DNA of 50,000 bases, taken from contig NC_092561.1 in the NCBI RefSeq assembly GCF_037975245.1, forward strand, positions 7,555,001-7,605,000, written 5' to 3'. This document shows positions 1 through 11,401 of this stretch, piece by piece (within the stretch, counting starts at the first letter, position 1; each line of letters opens with the position of its first letter). Below the pieces are notes generated by a model. That model saw only the letters and a program-made list of their open reading frames with translations, had not been told where the DNA came from and did not search any database. Source of the stretch: Apostichopus japonicus (lineage: Eukaryota; Echinodermata; Holothuroidea; Aspidochirotida; Stichopodidae). A program made the position numbers and the translations under genes.

Positions 1-309
1 AGGGGGCAGAAGAAAAGTCAGTGACCGAAACATTAAATTTAAAAGTAAACAGTTTAACTATTTGTAACGAGGCTTAATAAGAGGTTCGTTTCGAAATGTT
101 ACAGATATTTTGTGGAATTAGTGAATAATCTAATCAGATCGAAATACTTCTTCATAATCAGCAATATTCATTACTAAAGTCCGTCATTGCCATACAGCAA
201 AATGTTTCGTTTGTTGCATAGCTATTTTGGATAAATTTCATATAAATGACAACGTGTTGGTTAAAGATGTTGGTTAAGGCATGGATATATGATGTCAATT
301 GAAGACGTT

Positions 310-375
310 TTCCAGGTCTCGCACCCGGGAATCGCACCCGGTCATCAGCCTCTATATGTAGGGAGCTATGGACAC
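310..375 (-). repeat. tRNA-like (SINE head) patch
   Basis: On the minus strand the B-box-like GGGTGCGATTCCCGG is followed by GTGCGAGACC. The A-box is poor. The same patch recurs in unit 2 (about 16397-16462) and, split by a hAT insertion, in unit 3 (about 29085-29125). It is probably the remnant of a tRNA-derived SINE older than the duplications rather than a working tRNA gene. Confidence 0.35.
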
Positions 376-721
376 TAATGTGATATCCAGATAAGGAAGG
401 CGGTAATTTCCCAACAGTCCACGGTCCTTTATATGACAACACTAGTTCACTTTGTGTCGTGTTTAGTTATGATATCGTGACCAATATACAATATGTGCCA
501 AACCCCGAAAGCATTTGTAGTTCTATGCCACTGTCTAGAGATACATAAATAAGAAATATCACAGAATCGAGAAAATTAAATGATCGGGGAAAGAAATTGA
601 ATAACATGATTTTGAAAGATGAAAGAATTTGGGATTTGCTAGAACTGCAGTAAACACCTATAAGCTAGCTAACTTCAAAACAGGTTGCACGAGACACGAG
701 ATTATACTAATAATAATAATT

Positions 722-877
<156 letters not shown>

Positions 878-1066
878 GTGGGGGGGTGTTTTTGAAAGTC
901 AAAAACGGTAATTGAGCAATTAATATGCGATAATAGAGTCAAGCCATTCTCATTATTTTATAATCACATGCAGATATCAAACCACAGTTATTATTATGAA
1001 GTATGGCTAAACTGAGTAAAAGGGTATGACTGTTCCGTTTGTTTGTGTCAGAAGAGGTTTCGAAGT

Positions 1067-1138
1067 ACTTCCTGTTCTGTTTCTGTTTCACCCAGCTCAT
1101 TATTTAAGCCGCTGTTTCTGAACAATATAGTATATAAG
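1067..1138 (+). promoter_or_regulatory. Gene 1 core promoter: ETS-like, IRF-like and TATA motifs
   Basis: TATATAAG lies at 1131-1138, 54 bp before the ATG, which fits a start site near 1160-1165 and a 5'UTR of about 30 nt. Upstream, ACTTCCTG (1067-1074) is an ETS-type site on the minus strand. The following stretch to 1090 reads on the minus strand as TGAAACAGAAACAG, matching the GAAANNGAAA core of IRF/ISRE sites. The same block occurs before gene 2. The motifs are seen directly; transcription-factor binding is inferred. Confidence 0.5.
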
Positions 1139-1191
1139 TTGTATAGGTGTTGTTGGTGCACATTGGATGTTAAGACGTAGTGATTAGTACT

Positions 1192-4100
1192 ATGAGGCTA
1201 TGGACAACCCAAACATTGTTACAGTGGAGTTTGATTATTGCAACATTGCTGAGCCAACCGATGCGACGATCTGGGATTGTCCAAGGTAGGTACAGATTAC
1301 TGAGTATGTCCACAGCGTTATAAGACGCCGTGCAGCTATATATATATAGCATCGTCGGAGAAGTCTACCGTGACATAACCTTAGACTTGGTGAAAAAGTT
1401 CAAAAATGCTTATTTGACAAGTCTTGTATAGTAACTATTTCCCTCGCTGTATGTGCGATTTCATAGATACGCTTTATCGATGGATGACATTTATCATTCA
1501 ATCAATCAATCAATAAAGGCTCTGAAACACAAGTATGATACTCGTTCTAAAGCATGTAGGCTTCTACTTCCTTGCATGTTGCATTGTAAATATTCTTCAT
1601 AAATTCTGGCATTGTATTGTAGCATAGAAAGTAAAATGGAGATTTTAGACTGTTACTACTCTTCTTATCTTATGGAGGGGGTGGGTGAATTTTGAGTAAT
1701 TTTCCGCAACAATATTAATAGTCAAGTTAAGCCTAATATGATCAACTTTCACCACATTCTGTAAAGACGAGTGATAGAGAGACACTCTCCACTTTCCATT
1801 AAACCCGAAAGATTTGAAATATGTTGATACTAATAGGTTTCATTAATTTCCTTCCTCTTTCCTGCTTTGGTTTACATGTAACTCCATAATTGATGATGCA
1901 GGGAATCCGAAAGTTCATTGAGTGTCATTGATATATTGAACATGAACTAAAACAAATAGTTCCTGTTAAAGTTGTTGAAAATTTAGCATATTTTCTTATT
2001 GTCTCCATAAAACTACAGTTGTGAAGTACAAATTTGAGGAAGTATGAGCACACATTTGTAAGTTTGTTTTTACACTAAATGTAGTCTACTTGCTTCTCAT
2101 TTTCTTTAGCCAACGGGAGAACGAGCAGCTGTGAAACCACAGGCACTGATATGGGCGTTATTGGCGGTAAGTACCGATGACCATAAGGTTAAGTAATACT
2201 TACAATGTGATGTGAAATTCATCCCCATCTCCAGCTAGATAAGTTTCACGAGTATTACTGCATATCGAGGTCCGGTCTTAAAACTACTGAAGGAGACACA
2301 CACCCGACCATCATCATTGATCTATGTGATAGAGATCACTGTCATCAACAACTAACCCTCCCCCTCCTCATCCCACCCTCCAGCCAGGAGACACACACCC
2401 GACCACCATGATTGAGCTATGTGTAGTGATAGAGATTACTGTCATCAGCAACTACTCATCCACCCCCTCCTCATCTCCAGCTCCCCTATCCACCTCCTCA
2501 TCCCACCCTACAGCCAAGACACACACACCCGACCATTATCATTTGTTCTATGTGATAGAGATCACTGTCATCAACAACCACCCGTCCCCCTCCTCCCCCC
2601 CCCCTCCAGAGCAACACACCCTATACTATAGAGATCACCTCCTCCCAAACAGCTATATGAAAGAGAAAAAATAATCGTATTTCCTTCGGAAAATATCACA
2701 GGTTTAATGTTCCCTCAAACATACAAGACTAAAGACTTGCATAAGCCTAAATGTGACAATAAGTGGTAACATGTGTTTCAATTTATTATATTATTCTTTT
2801 AAGTTCTTTAATACAATTTTCTCCTCCTGTATTGGAGATGCTGATTCTAATATATTGAAGCTGTTTTTATATCGTTATTGTCGGCATTAGTTTCAGTGTT
2901 GACACTGTTCGCATATTATATACCATGAAAATATGACAAGGGAAACAAATAAAGGTTCACGATTTCATATGCTAGTGACGATTGCCATCATGGATTTATA
3001 AGGACAAACCCCAGACTTTTAGATTTGGATACATCCCAAAACGGAGTTAGATTTTTCACAGCCGTTTGTATATGAGTTGGTCATCACCCAAGGTTTTTGT
3101 CATGTTAACTGGAGAGGATGGTTGGGTTTGTGTCTTATTAAACTATAACTTGTGTTTCCGTATGCCTTTTCAAGTAAATATAGGGTGAAGGGAGGTGGGG
3201 TGGTGAGGGTGGTGATTGGTGGTGGTGGGGTCTGTTGTTGGTCATAAGTTAACTTTCAGGTGCTATCTGGGTATTGCATTATCTATAATGACAATGATTA
3301 AAAGAAGAAACGATGCATTTGCAGATGAATGTTGGATTAGAGTTCCTTTTCGGAAATTGCAAGGATGGCTTTGGGAAGAACATTAGTCTTGATATGTGTT
3401 ACTACAAGACAAACTAAAAGCAGTCTGAGTGCCATTCATGTTCCTACAGCTATTTCAGTCTTTAAAGATATTCAGTTTTAAAATATGGCCCAATCTCGAG
3501 ACTGCTCCTTTAAGGCAAACTTTATGATGACGTCGGCTCCTCAGTGCATTCCTTAATGTTTCATGTTAATCGGTCACGTTTTTATCAACTCTGATAATTC
3601 AACCAAAACATGTTCTTTTAATATCAAATAAAGCATGAACAGAGCATGATTTGGATATTATATATTGGATATATATATATTCAACAACTGTCCATTTGTT
3701 CCTGTAAAGTTTATAACACATTGTGACATGTCACTTGAGGACATTAAAGTCTTAAAGCTTAATTATTCAGTTAATATCGACAGTCTAAGCAATCTTTATC
3801 TCAGTACTACGTTGTAGTAAACAATTAAACCACCACGACGATGTACTTTTTTTCCCCAAAATTTGGGCATATTCGAAGAGATGAATGAAAAACTCAAACC
3901 AAACCAAATCAAACCAAACCAAAAGTGTTACCGTTCTTTGTTATTGTGTTGGTCAAGACTTAATCATTAGTCGAACCCACTGTTTTTTCCGTCTGCTCTT
4001 ATTCCAGATTCTTGTGTTGATCATTGTTTTCGTTATGAGAGAGGCCGCAACTGCCAATGCAATTACCAGTGTATTAAATGTCGCAACTGCTGCGGAGATT

Positions 4101-4619
4101 ATGAAGACTGTAGTAAGTGTTCGATATAGTTTAGAAATGTATGTGATATTAATTGTATTTTGCATAGCTTCCTAAAACTACATTGTTGTAGGCACTACAG
4201 GCATAACAAGCACTACACCCTACATTACACCCCATCCTGGTGCACTTCCCTCGCACACTTAAGTCGCGTTTCAGCCACACTTACATTGGAAACCATTCGG
4301 TCGAGTTATATTCACTCTTAGCTGCAGGGCACTTTAATCAACAAGTTAATTCCATTATAAAGCACATACACCCCCACCCACGCCACCGAACTCACATATA
4401 AATATATTTAATAAGAATATATATATATATATATATAAATATATATATATATTACGATCTTCCTTACCGGTTTCGAACCTCTGGACACACAATCAGCGTC
4501 CATAGCCTAGTGGTTAGGGTGTCCGCGTACATAGCGGGAGGCCCGTGGTTCGAATCCCGGTGGAGGCTGAAAGTTTTTCACTGTTCATGATTTTCCAACT
4601 CATTACGATTTTCATTTAT

Positions 4620-4660
<41 letters not shown>

Positions 4661-7600
4661 GATATATATAAATGCCCTAATTGACAGTTATACAAAGCCA
4701 TTTTATACCCATTCACACACCAGTAGAATCACTGTGGTCGAGTGGTACGGACTGTGACACAAAGGTTCGTGGTTCGATTCCTAGCTTCGCCTGATGAGCC
4801 TCAAAGGATGAAAACGGTCGTGGAGCGGCATTTTTCTGATGTGTTGATCTCTGTCATACCACTTATGAACCGATTGTTTTTTACGATATTAAAATTAATT
4901 AGGTGCGCCCTGACAATTTGTAACGTGACGGATCAGTGCTCTGCCTTAATTGGCTTTGGTTCAATCAGTCGGCCGAAGTAAGCAGCATTAGTGCATTAGT
5001 CCTATTTCACCTTTCAACTATGACAATCAACAATTGCTTAGACCTGTGTGGGTGACATATTTTGCCTTACTCAAGAGATCAACCAACTAAAGCTATATAC
5101 ATCTTTTTACTCTCTTTCTTGTTTCTTATGTTTTTATTTCGAATTGATAAGGTGATTTTTTATTTCAAAGTGTTCAGTTGTAATATCTTCCTTTCTGTAG
5201 ATAAGCTAGCATCGTGTGCCACGAGATGTGGTGCTGATTACAATTCATCCGATGACTGTCACTGTGACAACCACTGTGAAGAACACCAGAACTGTTGCTT
5301 TGATTACTCTGAGCACTGCAGTAAGTCACTATAAAAGGAGACACACATCCAAATAATCACCATTGGTATATGTGATAGAGATAATTATCATGAACAAATC
5401 CCCCCTCCCACCCCACTACCCCTCCCATCCCACCTTCCAGGCAGGAAACCCAAATATCATCATTGATCTATGTGATAGAGATGAAGTCCTGTCTTAAACA
5501 ACTTACCCAAACATCGAAGAAAAATCTTTTTCATTCCGGAGATATTACAAAATGATTTAATGTTTCAAAAACACACACGAGAATGAGATTTGATCAATCA
5601 TCGATCCACATTTGTTTAAATGTTTTTTTTTTCATGTTTTTTTTTATTTTGATAGAGATGGGTTTTACACATGCTGAATGTTCACTTATGAAGCTCTTCA
5701 TACGACCTATATGTTGGCATTGATTTTAATGTTAACACCTTTGACATTCTACCTTTAAAATAAGAAAATAAGAACAAATAGAAAGTAAATTGTTTCGGAT
5801 CCTATACTGGCGTTATGACATCACAGATTTCTAAAATGACTGCCAGACACGACTTTTAAACTAGGACATCTCCAAAACGGAACAAGTTTTTCGTAGCTGA
5901 CGTAGGAGTGGGGCGGGCGAAGGGGGGGAGGGGGGCTTATTCTTCACAAAGATCACTATCATAACATTTTAAGTCAATGTTTTAAAGTTTAAAGTTGAAG
6001 GACTTGCAATATTTTGGGCCTAAAATAATCCATTCGAACACAATAATAAAATATGACGTCATCCAACAGCACCCAAGTACATTTTCGGGAAGAGCTGATT
6101 ATTCACTTATATTGGATATAAACACATTTGCTCGGTATCTATTGTTGATATAAGTGCTAATGAGTTGTGTAGCCAATCTTACATATTATTGTTACTTCGC
6201 ACAGTTTACTGAGATTCATGACGGCTTAATTTGTTGGAAGTTCGACATGTCTGCAGAAAGGGCTGGGAAACTTTTGTCTTGAAAGATAGTGAGAAACTTT
6301 AATTGCTAAATCAAGTGTAAAGTGCAAGTTGTCAAGTGCCATGTTTCCTAGAACATTTTGATGTGTGTGCGTGTGTGTGTTTGTGTATGTGTGCCTATAG
6401 AGGACATTTGTCTTCTAAACCAGTCTCCTGCCCTCGTCGTTGTTACTTCACTAGATCGATTTAATAATTGCTTTTAACTTGAAATGATGGTAATACTTAT
6501 TTATCAAAATAAATATGTTTCATTTCATTGGCTGGTTCATGTAAGATTTCGATCTCATAACAAACTAGTGTACTGTATATTTTGCTTGTCAGAACCTCCA
6601 ACCAGTACTACTGCAGTAACAAATTTGACCACTGAAGCGAATGGAGGTAAGTAGTTCTTGTGCTAGTTTGATAAATGTATTTGCTTAGTGAATGCCGCTG
6701 ACGTTAAATAAACTGTCCCAGAGACAATTCCTCCAGTCTGGTGCAGTTATATACTGCGCCCAATGACCAGTTACCTCACAGGTAACTTGTTTAACCCCTG
6801 GGTGGAGAGAGGCAATTGAGATAAGGCATCTTGCCCAAGGACACAACGTAATGTACGTAGGCAGGAATTGAACCAGCAATCCTTGGATCACAAGTCCGAC
6901 GCCTTAGCCAATTGGCCACCACGCTAGGTAAGCGCATGTGTATCTCATATCTCTATATTATATTGACCCACGTGGAGATGTAGTCTTTCTATTAAAGATG
7001 AGAATAAAGTTCCGTACGATGCTTTCACTTGACTAAAAGTGTCAATCATTGAGTTAAATTGAACTGGTTGTATACTTTCTACGACTGATAAAGAACAGCT
7101 TCTGAGAATGTGTTTGTGTGTGGGTGTGTATGTGTGTGTGCTTCTGAAGAGGACATTTGACTTCTATTTATCACAATAAATATGTTTCATGTCATTGGCT
7201 GGTTTATGTAAGATTTCGATCTCATTTCAAACTAGTTTATTGTTTACTTTTATTGTCAGAACCTCCAACCAGTACTACTGCAGTAACAAATTTGACCCCT
7301 AAAGCGTATGGAGGTACCGGTAAGTAAAGTTCTTGTTCTAGTATGATGGTGTATGCTTAGTATATGCCGCTGACGTTAAATGCTGTCTATGTTGGAAGAC
7401 ATTTGACATAATCTTTTGATTATGAGGAGTATAAAAGAGAAAGAGAAAGAAAAAAAAGAGAGAGAGAGAGAGAGGTGGAGAGAGAGAGGGTAGGAGGTCA
7501 CAGAGTGAAGATTTAATTGATGAGATCAAGATACCGTCTACTTTTTCGGCTCAATGGAATCTTAACTAGTAAGTGATTGATAACTGGATAAGAAATTTTG

Positions 7601-10600
7601 AACATTTTCACCGTCCAAAGAAATGTTGCCTCATACTTTGAAACACATTCCAAAAGTAAAATTTGTTAACAATTTTCTAATTATTTGAAATGATCATGAC
7701 CTCTGACCATGGGCGTCAATCCAGGGGGGGGACGGGGGGACACGTCCCCCCATATTTCGATGGATGGGGAAAACAATATCAAATGTCCCCCCCACACATT
7801 TGGAAAAAGAGTAGTGTCGTGGCTCTATTTGGTTAGGACTTACACATCTTAGGATTCATATCCTCGAATATCACTCAATGTTGCTGAATGGAGAATTCCA
7901 CCCAGATCTCGTGAGTTGGTACCCTGAGCTCTCCAACAATTTTAAGCTTAGTCTGCCTTTCTTTCGAGGCCACTTCCATTCGTCGTCGGTTGAAGGGTAT
8001 AGACAAATATTCAAGTGGATGAATCCAGCGGTACGGGCTATGTTTGGTGAAGTCGAAGCTCTCTTGTGGTCCTCGTCTCCTCCGCCAGTTCGACGGACGC
8101 CGAGAGATCTTTTAGTTTTGAGGCGTTTGAATACAAGGCTACGGAGCACCATGACTCTACAGAGGCTGAACCATGTGATCGTGTTCCATATTCACCGCGC
8201 AGGGACGTCGTTAGAGAGGGTGTGTGGGTGTTTCACCCCTTAACTTGGTAAAACTGACACTAGTTGGAAAATTGGAGTGCGACAGTCGGAATTTCCGACT
8301 GTCGCACTCTAGTTTATCTAGGCCTATTCATTTATCCCTGTTATTGTGCATGACCTATTTTTTCTTTAAATTTCGGTCAAAATTGACCCTTAACCTGTCA
8401 TATTTACCACGTTTTCCTTGCCACTTTGGGAAATTGTATCTCGACTTATACTCCACCGTACAAAGCTTCGTATGATTTTGAATACTACAAAAAAATGCCT
8501 AATAGAACTACCGTCATAGGCGTAGGGGCCCAATTCGATTTTTTTTTGGGGGGGGGGGGTTGTAACGACTTGCCCGAAAAATATAACCAAAATTTTTCTC
8601 GCGCTACGCGCGCATTCCGCATGATAATTTGCATATCATACAGGCATGCATCGGTTTTTACATCGCATGCAAATAGCATGCAATCATTTTCCGTCTTATT
8701 ACCCTTCCGTATTGGTGAGAATTGTTGGGTAATATTATTATCAGTTTAACCACTGAAAAACACATTGCAAATTATCTTTCTTTCAGTAGGTGCCCAAAAG
8801 CTATCAGCATATTGCCCAGATGTCACTAAAATATTTGGTTGGGGGGGGGGCAATAAGTTTGTGAAATGTGTGCCAGTGGGTACAAATGTATTGCAACAGT
8901 GCAGTCGCGAAAGATTGGGTTTTCTGACTGACACTGACCGCATCGTTGACGAGTAGCGCGAGAGTGGGGGGTACAAAGCAGCAGTCGGAATTTTCTGGCT
9001 TCAAAACCGATTTTCAGCCACTACACCCCCCCCCCCCCCCAATCATCAGGCCTTAGCTACGTCCCTGGGTACACGGTGGTTACATAGTACGCTCCGACCA
9101 GAATTCACCCGATAACCAGATGCAGATCCCACCTAGCAACCGAGGTAACTTGCTTGAGGACTCCAACGAACAACCACTGATTTATTTTCATGCCTTCATC
9201 ACTTTAGCCACCACTCACATGGGACCTATTCTAAGTCTGACGATACATGCGCATGTGTGGGGTCCTGAAAACATAATAAAAGTGGTTTGTCTTGTTATCC
9301 TTGTTTTCAAATTTCATATAAATGTATTCTCGTAGACCTAGCAACCTGGTTTAACATGCTGGCGTTTGACGACTTTTGGCCAAATTTGCGGTACGCTCGC
9401 TGTACGAACTCGGATCTGGGCTATGCCTTATTAGTTAGTTATTTAAATTATTAATAATGGCGTATGAGGAAATGCACCATTTTGTGGTATGACTCCCAGG
9501 ACGGAAAGTCGAGAAACTCACATGCAGTCGCGGCGGATAGCTTCCTTCGCCTATATGTCAGGGGACATTTTGGGACATCGTTCCTATAGACCAGGGGTGG
9601 GCAACCTGATGGCCACATGCGGCCCGCCAGTGCTTTTTTTTGCGGCCCGTGAGATGTCTCAAGAAAAAGAAAAAAATCAATCTATTTTGCATCATCACCA
9701 AAAACGAGCTAGCTGCTTAGAATTTATCTGCACTAATGATGCTGTCAGGTTGGTCTATTATCACCATTAATTATCAACTGGACTGTATTGACATTATGGC
9801 TTTGTGAATACAGATTAAGTACACACACCTATTGCTTGAACGTCCTCGGAATCAAAGGTTTGAAATCAACAGCAGGTCGTTGGTTAGGTGCGGCCCTGTC
9901 AATCTTTCACTCCTAAAATCTGGCCGCGATCTGCGTCGTGCCCATTGGGGCCCAGGGGGCACAGGCCCCCCACCCTCAAAAAAAATTGTTGTCAAAGGTG
10001 TCATAACATTTGTCATAATTAAAAAAAAAAAGTGTTTTCGAAATCGAAAAGTAGACTAAATATTCAGTTGCTCTTTGATGGTCGTTGCGGATTTTCCACA
10101 CACCTCAAAGACGACATATCGGGATTAGTAATACCATTACCTTTGAATATGTTTGTCCTAAGCTCGCGTTTGATACAGTCTCAATTAACCTGGAAAATAA
10201 TCACTTCGTTATCCCGCGTTTTACCTTAGGTTTCGCTACTTTTGCTTTTTCTGCCCATGTTTTCAAACGGCATAGCTTTTTATTCACCCAGTCACCACTT
10301 CTCACGGGCATGGGCGGTGATCATGGATCAGCCAACACAAAAATGTTTCGATATCTTAAATTTTGGGCGCTTCTGGGAAACGAGGAATTGGTAAACTGAG
10401 GAATAAATGGCGATCACTTCCTTCGAAAATATTTCCCAAAATAAAAAATTGCCGGAAATTTTTATCAATTTTAGGGGTGTTGCTTACTGCCATAATGCAC
10501 GGGAAGTGCCGTTTCCTGCAATCTGAGGGGTCTGCCAGAAGTAAAATTTTCTTGTACGCTGCGCGCCAACTGATGGTGGCGCTCCGCTTAGATAGTACTT

Positions 10601-11367
10601 ACGGCCGGATTACTATTATCGATTACGTCCCCCCACGTTTCAAAACGGATTGACGCCCCTGCCTCTGACCCCTACGGTTGCCTTATATTTTCAGGTTCAG
10701 GACCTATACTCGTGGTCATCCTTGTAATATGTCTGGTAATCACATCAGCGATCGCGGCTGCAGTGTTCATCTTAGTAAGAAAGAGAAGGACGTGAGTATG
10801 ACCAGTATATGACTATATATGTATATATATGTACATACATTCAAAGTTAATATCTGATCATTAATATACAGTTGAAAGAAAGTTGAACCAAGTTTTCCTA
10901 AAGTTTGATGTGGTTTAAGTGTCTACCAAATAAGGCATTGTATTTTTAATCAACGGATAGGCGGTGGGTGTAGGAATGAGTTTATTGGGTTCCCTGCATT
11001 CACCATAGCATCTGCTTTTGAAAATAAGATGCAATGCTGAACATGTATCACGTCAATTTGGTACCGCGGTGGTTAAGAAATTGCTCGTCCATTCATATAA
11101 GTAACCTTTTGGCGTTCTATGTCACTTTGGTAACAAGATATCTATTTGTTTTTCGTTAGAAATCCAACGACGACTGAAAACGGAAGTAACGCAAATGGTA
11201 GTGGACCTACTAATGTCACATCCGGCACGGGGCAGGAGGAACAGGGCAGTATTTACTACTCTTCAGTAAAAGAAAGTGAATATGCAAATCAAGAAGAAGG
11301 ATTTGATAGTAACTTTGCATATCAGATTTACGAAAAACAAATATTTCAAGATATTGTCACGACATAA
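1192..11367 (+). CDS. Gene 1: SMB-domain type I membrane receptor (8 coding exons, 264 aa)
   Basis: Coding exons, read by eye: 1192-1285, 2110-2166, 4008-4112, 5201-5320, 6593-6646, 7260-7319, 10695-10791, 11160-11367. They total 795 nt and join in one frame with AG acceptors and GT donors, mostly GTAAGT. Residues 1-31 are a signal peptide (hydrophobic run about 9-20), 32-50 a linker, 51-85 SMB domain 1, 86-125 SMB domain 2, 126-163 a Thr/Pro-rich stalk with an NLT glycosylation sequon, 168-191 a transmembrane helix followed by RKRR, and 192-264 a cytoplasmic tail with Y228, Y229, Y237, Y250 and Y253. Both SMB domains keep the eight family cysteines (C-x3-C...C-x-C-x3-C-x5-CC...C). The start lies about 60 nt downstream of a TATA box. 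SMB domains usually occur in secreted or membrane proteins that bind proteins; the ligand is unknown. The last stalk-TM intron holds a 2.95-kb hAT element and the 3' flank is interrupted by a retroelement 34 bp past the stop. No canonical poly(A) signal is seen before that insertion. Confidence 0.82.
2285..2640. repeat. Intronic minisatellite after linker exon, unit 1
   Basis: About three to four imperfect units of roughly 75-115 bp. Each has a GATCTATGTGATAGAGATCA box, a GTCATCAACAAC box, a C/T-rich box and a CCAGCCAGGAGACACACACC box. It lies in the intron after the linker exon. Copies of the same unit occur in the intron after SMB2 and in both introns of gene 2. Confidence 0.8.
3470..3536 (-). 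repeat. Dispersed TGACGTCA / TTAAAGGAGCA element
   Basis: On the minus strand: a GACGTCATCATAAAG start, then GCCTTAAAGGAGCAGTCTCG, then a CATATTTTAAAAC stretch. Related copies are at 19455-19521 (minus), 41405-41478, 43650-43697 and 46414-46478 (plus). It is a small interspersed repeat of unknown class. Confidence 0.55.
4396..4466. repeat. TA-rich microsatellite left of SINE
   Basis: ATATATAAATATAT-type repeat that ends just before a tRNA-derived SINE. A similar tract follows the SINE at 4615-4670. In unit 2 only one continuous TA tract (20360-20406) is present, so the SINE probably inserted into it. Confidence 0.85.
4480..4614 (+). mobile_element. tRNA-derived SINE in gene 1 intron 3
   Basis: The A-box region TAGCCTAGTGGTTAGGGTG and the B-box GTGGTTCGAATCCCGG are correctly spaced for a tRNA-like head, about 4498-4568. 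An AT-rich tail leads into TA repeats. It is absent from unit 2. A functional tRNA is unlikely: the acceptor stem does not pair and the element lies in a TA tract. Confidence 0.65.
4615..4671. repeat. TA-rich microsatellite right of SINE
   Basis: TATATA repeat with AAATA interruptions; the right half of the TA tract that flanks the SINE. Confidence 0.85.
4728..4980 (+). mobile_element. tRNA-derived SINE shared by both units (unit 1 copy)
   Basis: The head reads CACTGTGGTCGAGTGGTACG (A-box) and GTGGTTCGATTCCTAGC (B-box), followed by a non-tRNA body of about 190 bp. The same element is at 20461-20714, so it predates the unit duplication. The open frame across it is incidental. Confidence 0.6.
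5335..5500. repeat. Intronic minisatellite after SMB2 exon, unit 1
   Basis: About two units of the family seen at 2285-2640, starting just after the GTAAGTCACT donor. The ATGTGATAGAGAT and CCTTCCAGGCAGGAAACCC boxes are conserved. Confidence 0.75.
6690..6930 (-). mobile_element. Minus-strand tRNA-derived SINE in gene 1 stalk intron
   Basis: Read on the minus strand, the head has the A-box-like TGGCCAATTGGCTAAGGCG and the B-box CTGGTTCAATTCCTGCC. These are followed by a TTGGGCAAGATGCCTTATC box and an AGACTGGAGGAATTG region. Two further copies follow the corresponding stalk exons of gene 2, so it inserted before the stalk exons were duplicated. Confidence 0.65.
7878..8215 (+). pseudogene. hAT transposase C-terminal remnant
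   Basis: One frame reads NPAVRAMFGEVEALL and later LRRLNTRLRSTMTLQRLNHV ending in FHIHR. The SSASSTDAERSFS block between them is in another frame. This is the order of the hAT C-terminal dimerisation region (ZMYM1-like transposases). At least one frameshift and the loss of the catalytic N-terminal part make it non-functional. Sequence after FHIHR passes into a nested element. Confidence 0.7.
8200..9067. mobile_element. Possible nested hAT-like element
   Basis: The left end CAGGGACGTCGTTAGA and the right end CCTTAGCTACGTCCCTG are imperfect inverted repeats. The left end truncates the transposase remnant. No matching 8-bp target-site duplication was found, so the borders are uncertain. It contains a 35-bp perfect palindrome. 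Confidence 0.4.
8275..8309. repeat. 35-bp perfect palindrome
   Basis: Arms GAGTGCGACAGTCGGAA (8275-8291) and TTCCGACTGTCGCACTC (8293-8309) are exact inverted repeats of 17 bp around a single T. It lies inside the nested hAT-like element. Confidence 0.9.
9591..9950. mobile_element. Fragment of a second hAT family
   Basis: It starts with CAGGGGTGGGCAACCTG, a typical hAT terminus, followed by GGCCACATGCGGCCCGCC. Near the other end is TTCACTCCTAAAATCTGGCC. The right terminus is lost; sequence after CGTCGTGCCCA passes into another GC-rich repeat (GGGCCCAGGGGGCACAGG). Confidence 0.5.
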
Positions 11368-11401
11368 CATCATGAAATAATTTCTAGCTTGTGCCAAGGA
11401 T

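Larger units (their letters stand above)
7708..10661. mobile_element. hAT DNA transposon (2954 bp) in gene 1 intron, with decayed transposase and nested insertions
   Basis: The ends are imperfect terminal inverted repeats: CATGGGCGTCAATCC at the left, GGATTGACGCCCCTG at the right. A perfect 8-bp target-site duplication CCTCTGAC flanks it (7700-7707 and 10662-10669). Gene 2 has the empty site in the same intron (GACCTTTGACCCCTA near 25855). It contains a transposase remnant (7878-8215), a probable nested element (8200-9067), a CAGGGGTGGGCAACC-type hAT fragment (about 9591-9945) and an internal segment near 10493-10600 shared with other MITEs here. It lies in a gene intron but does not disturb the splice sites. 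Confidence 0.88.

Noticed and set aside
158-442. 94-codon minus-strand ORF repeated at 16245-16529 and partly at 29416-29625
   Set aside because: It overlaps a tRNA-like repeat, changes at its C-terminus between copies and is broken by a MITE in unit 3; no splice or domain support.
3885-4175. ORF starting with an Asn-Gln-Thr-Lys-Ser-type repeat over the SMB1 exon
   Set aside because: It reads the SMB1 exon in the wrong frame. The cysteine-rich frame, bounded by AG and GTAAGT, is the real one.
4498-4570. A tRNA gene on the plus strand
   Set aside because: A- and B-boxes are present but the acceptor stem does not pair and the sequence lies in an AT repeat with a SINE-like body.
4742-4981. 79-codon ORF conserved at 20475-20714
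   Set aside because: It runs through a tRNA-derived SINE; conservation is explained by the segmental duplication.
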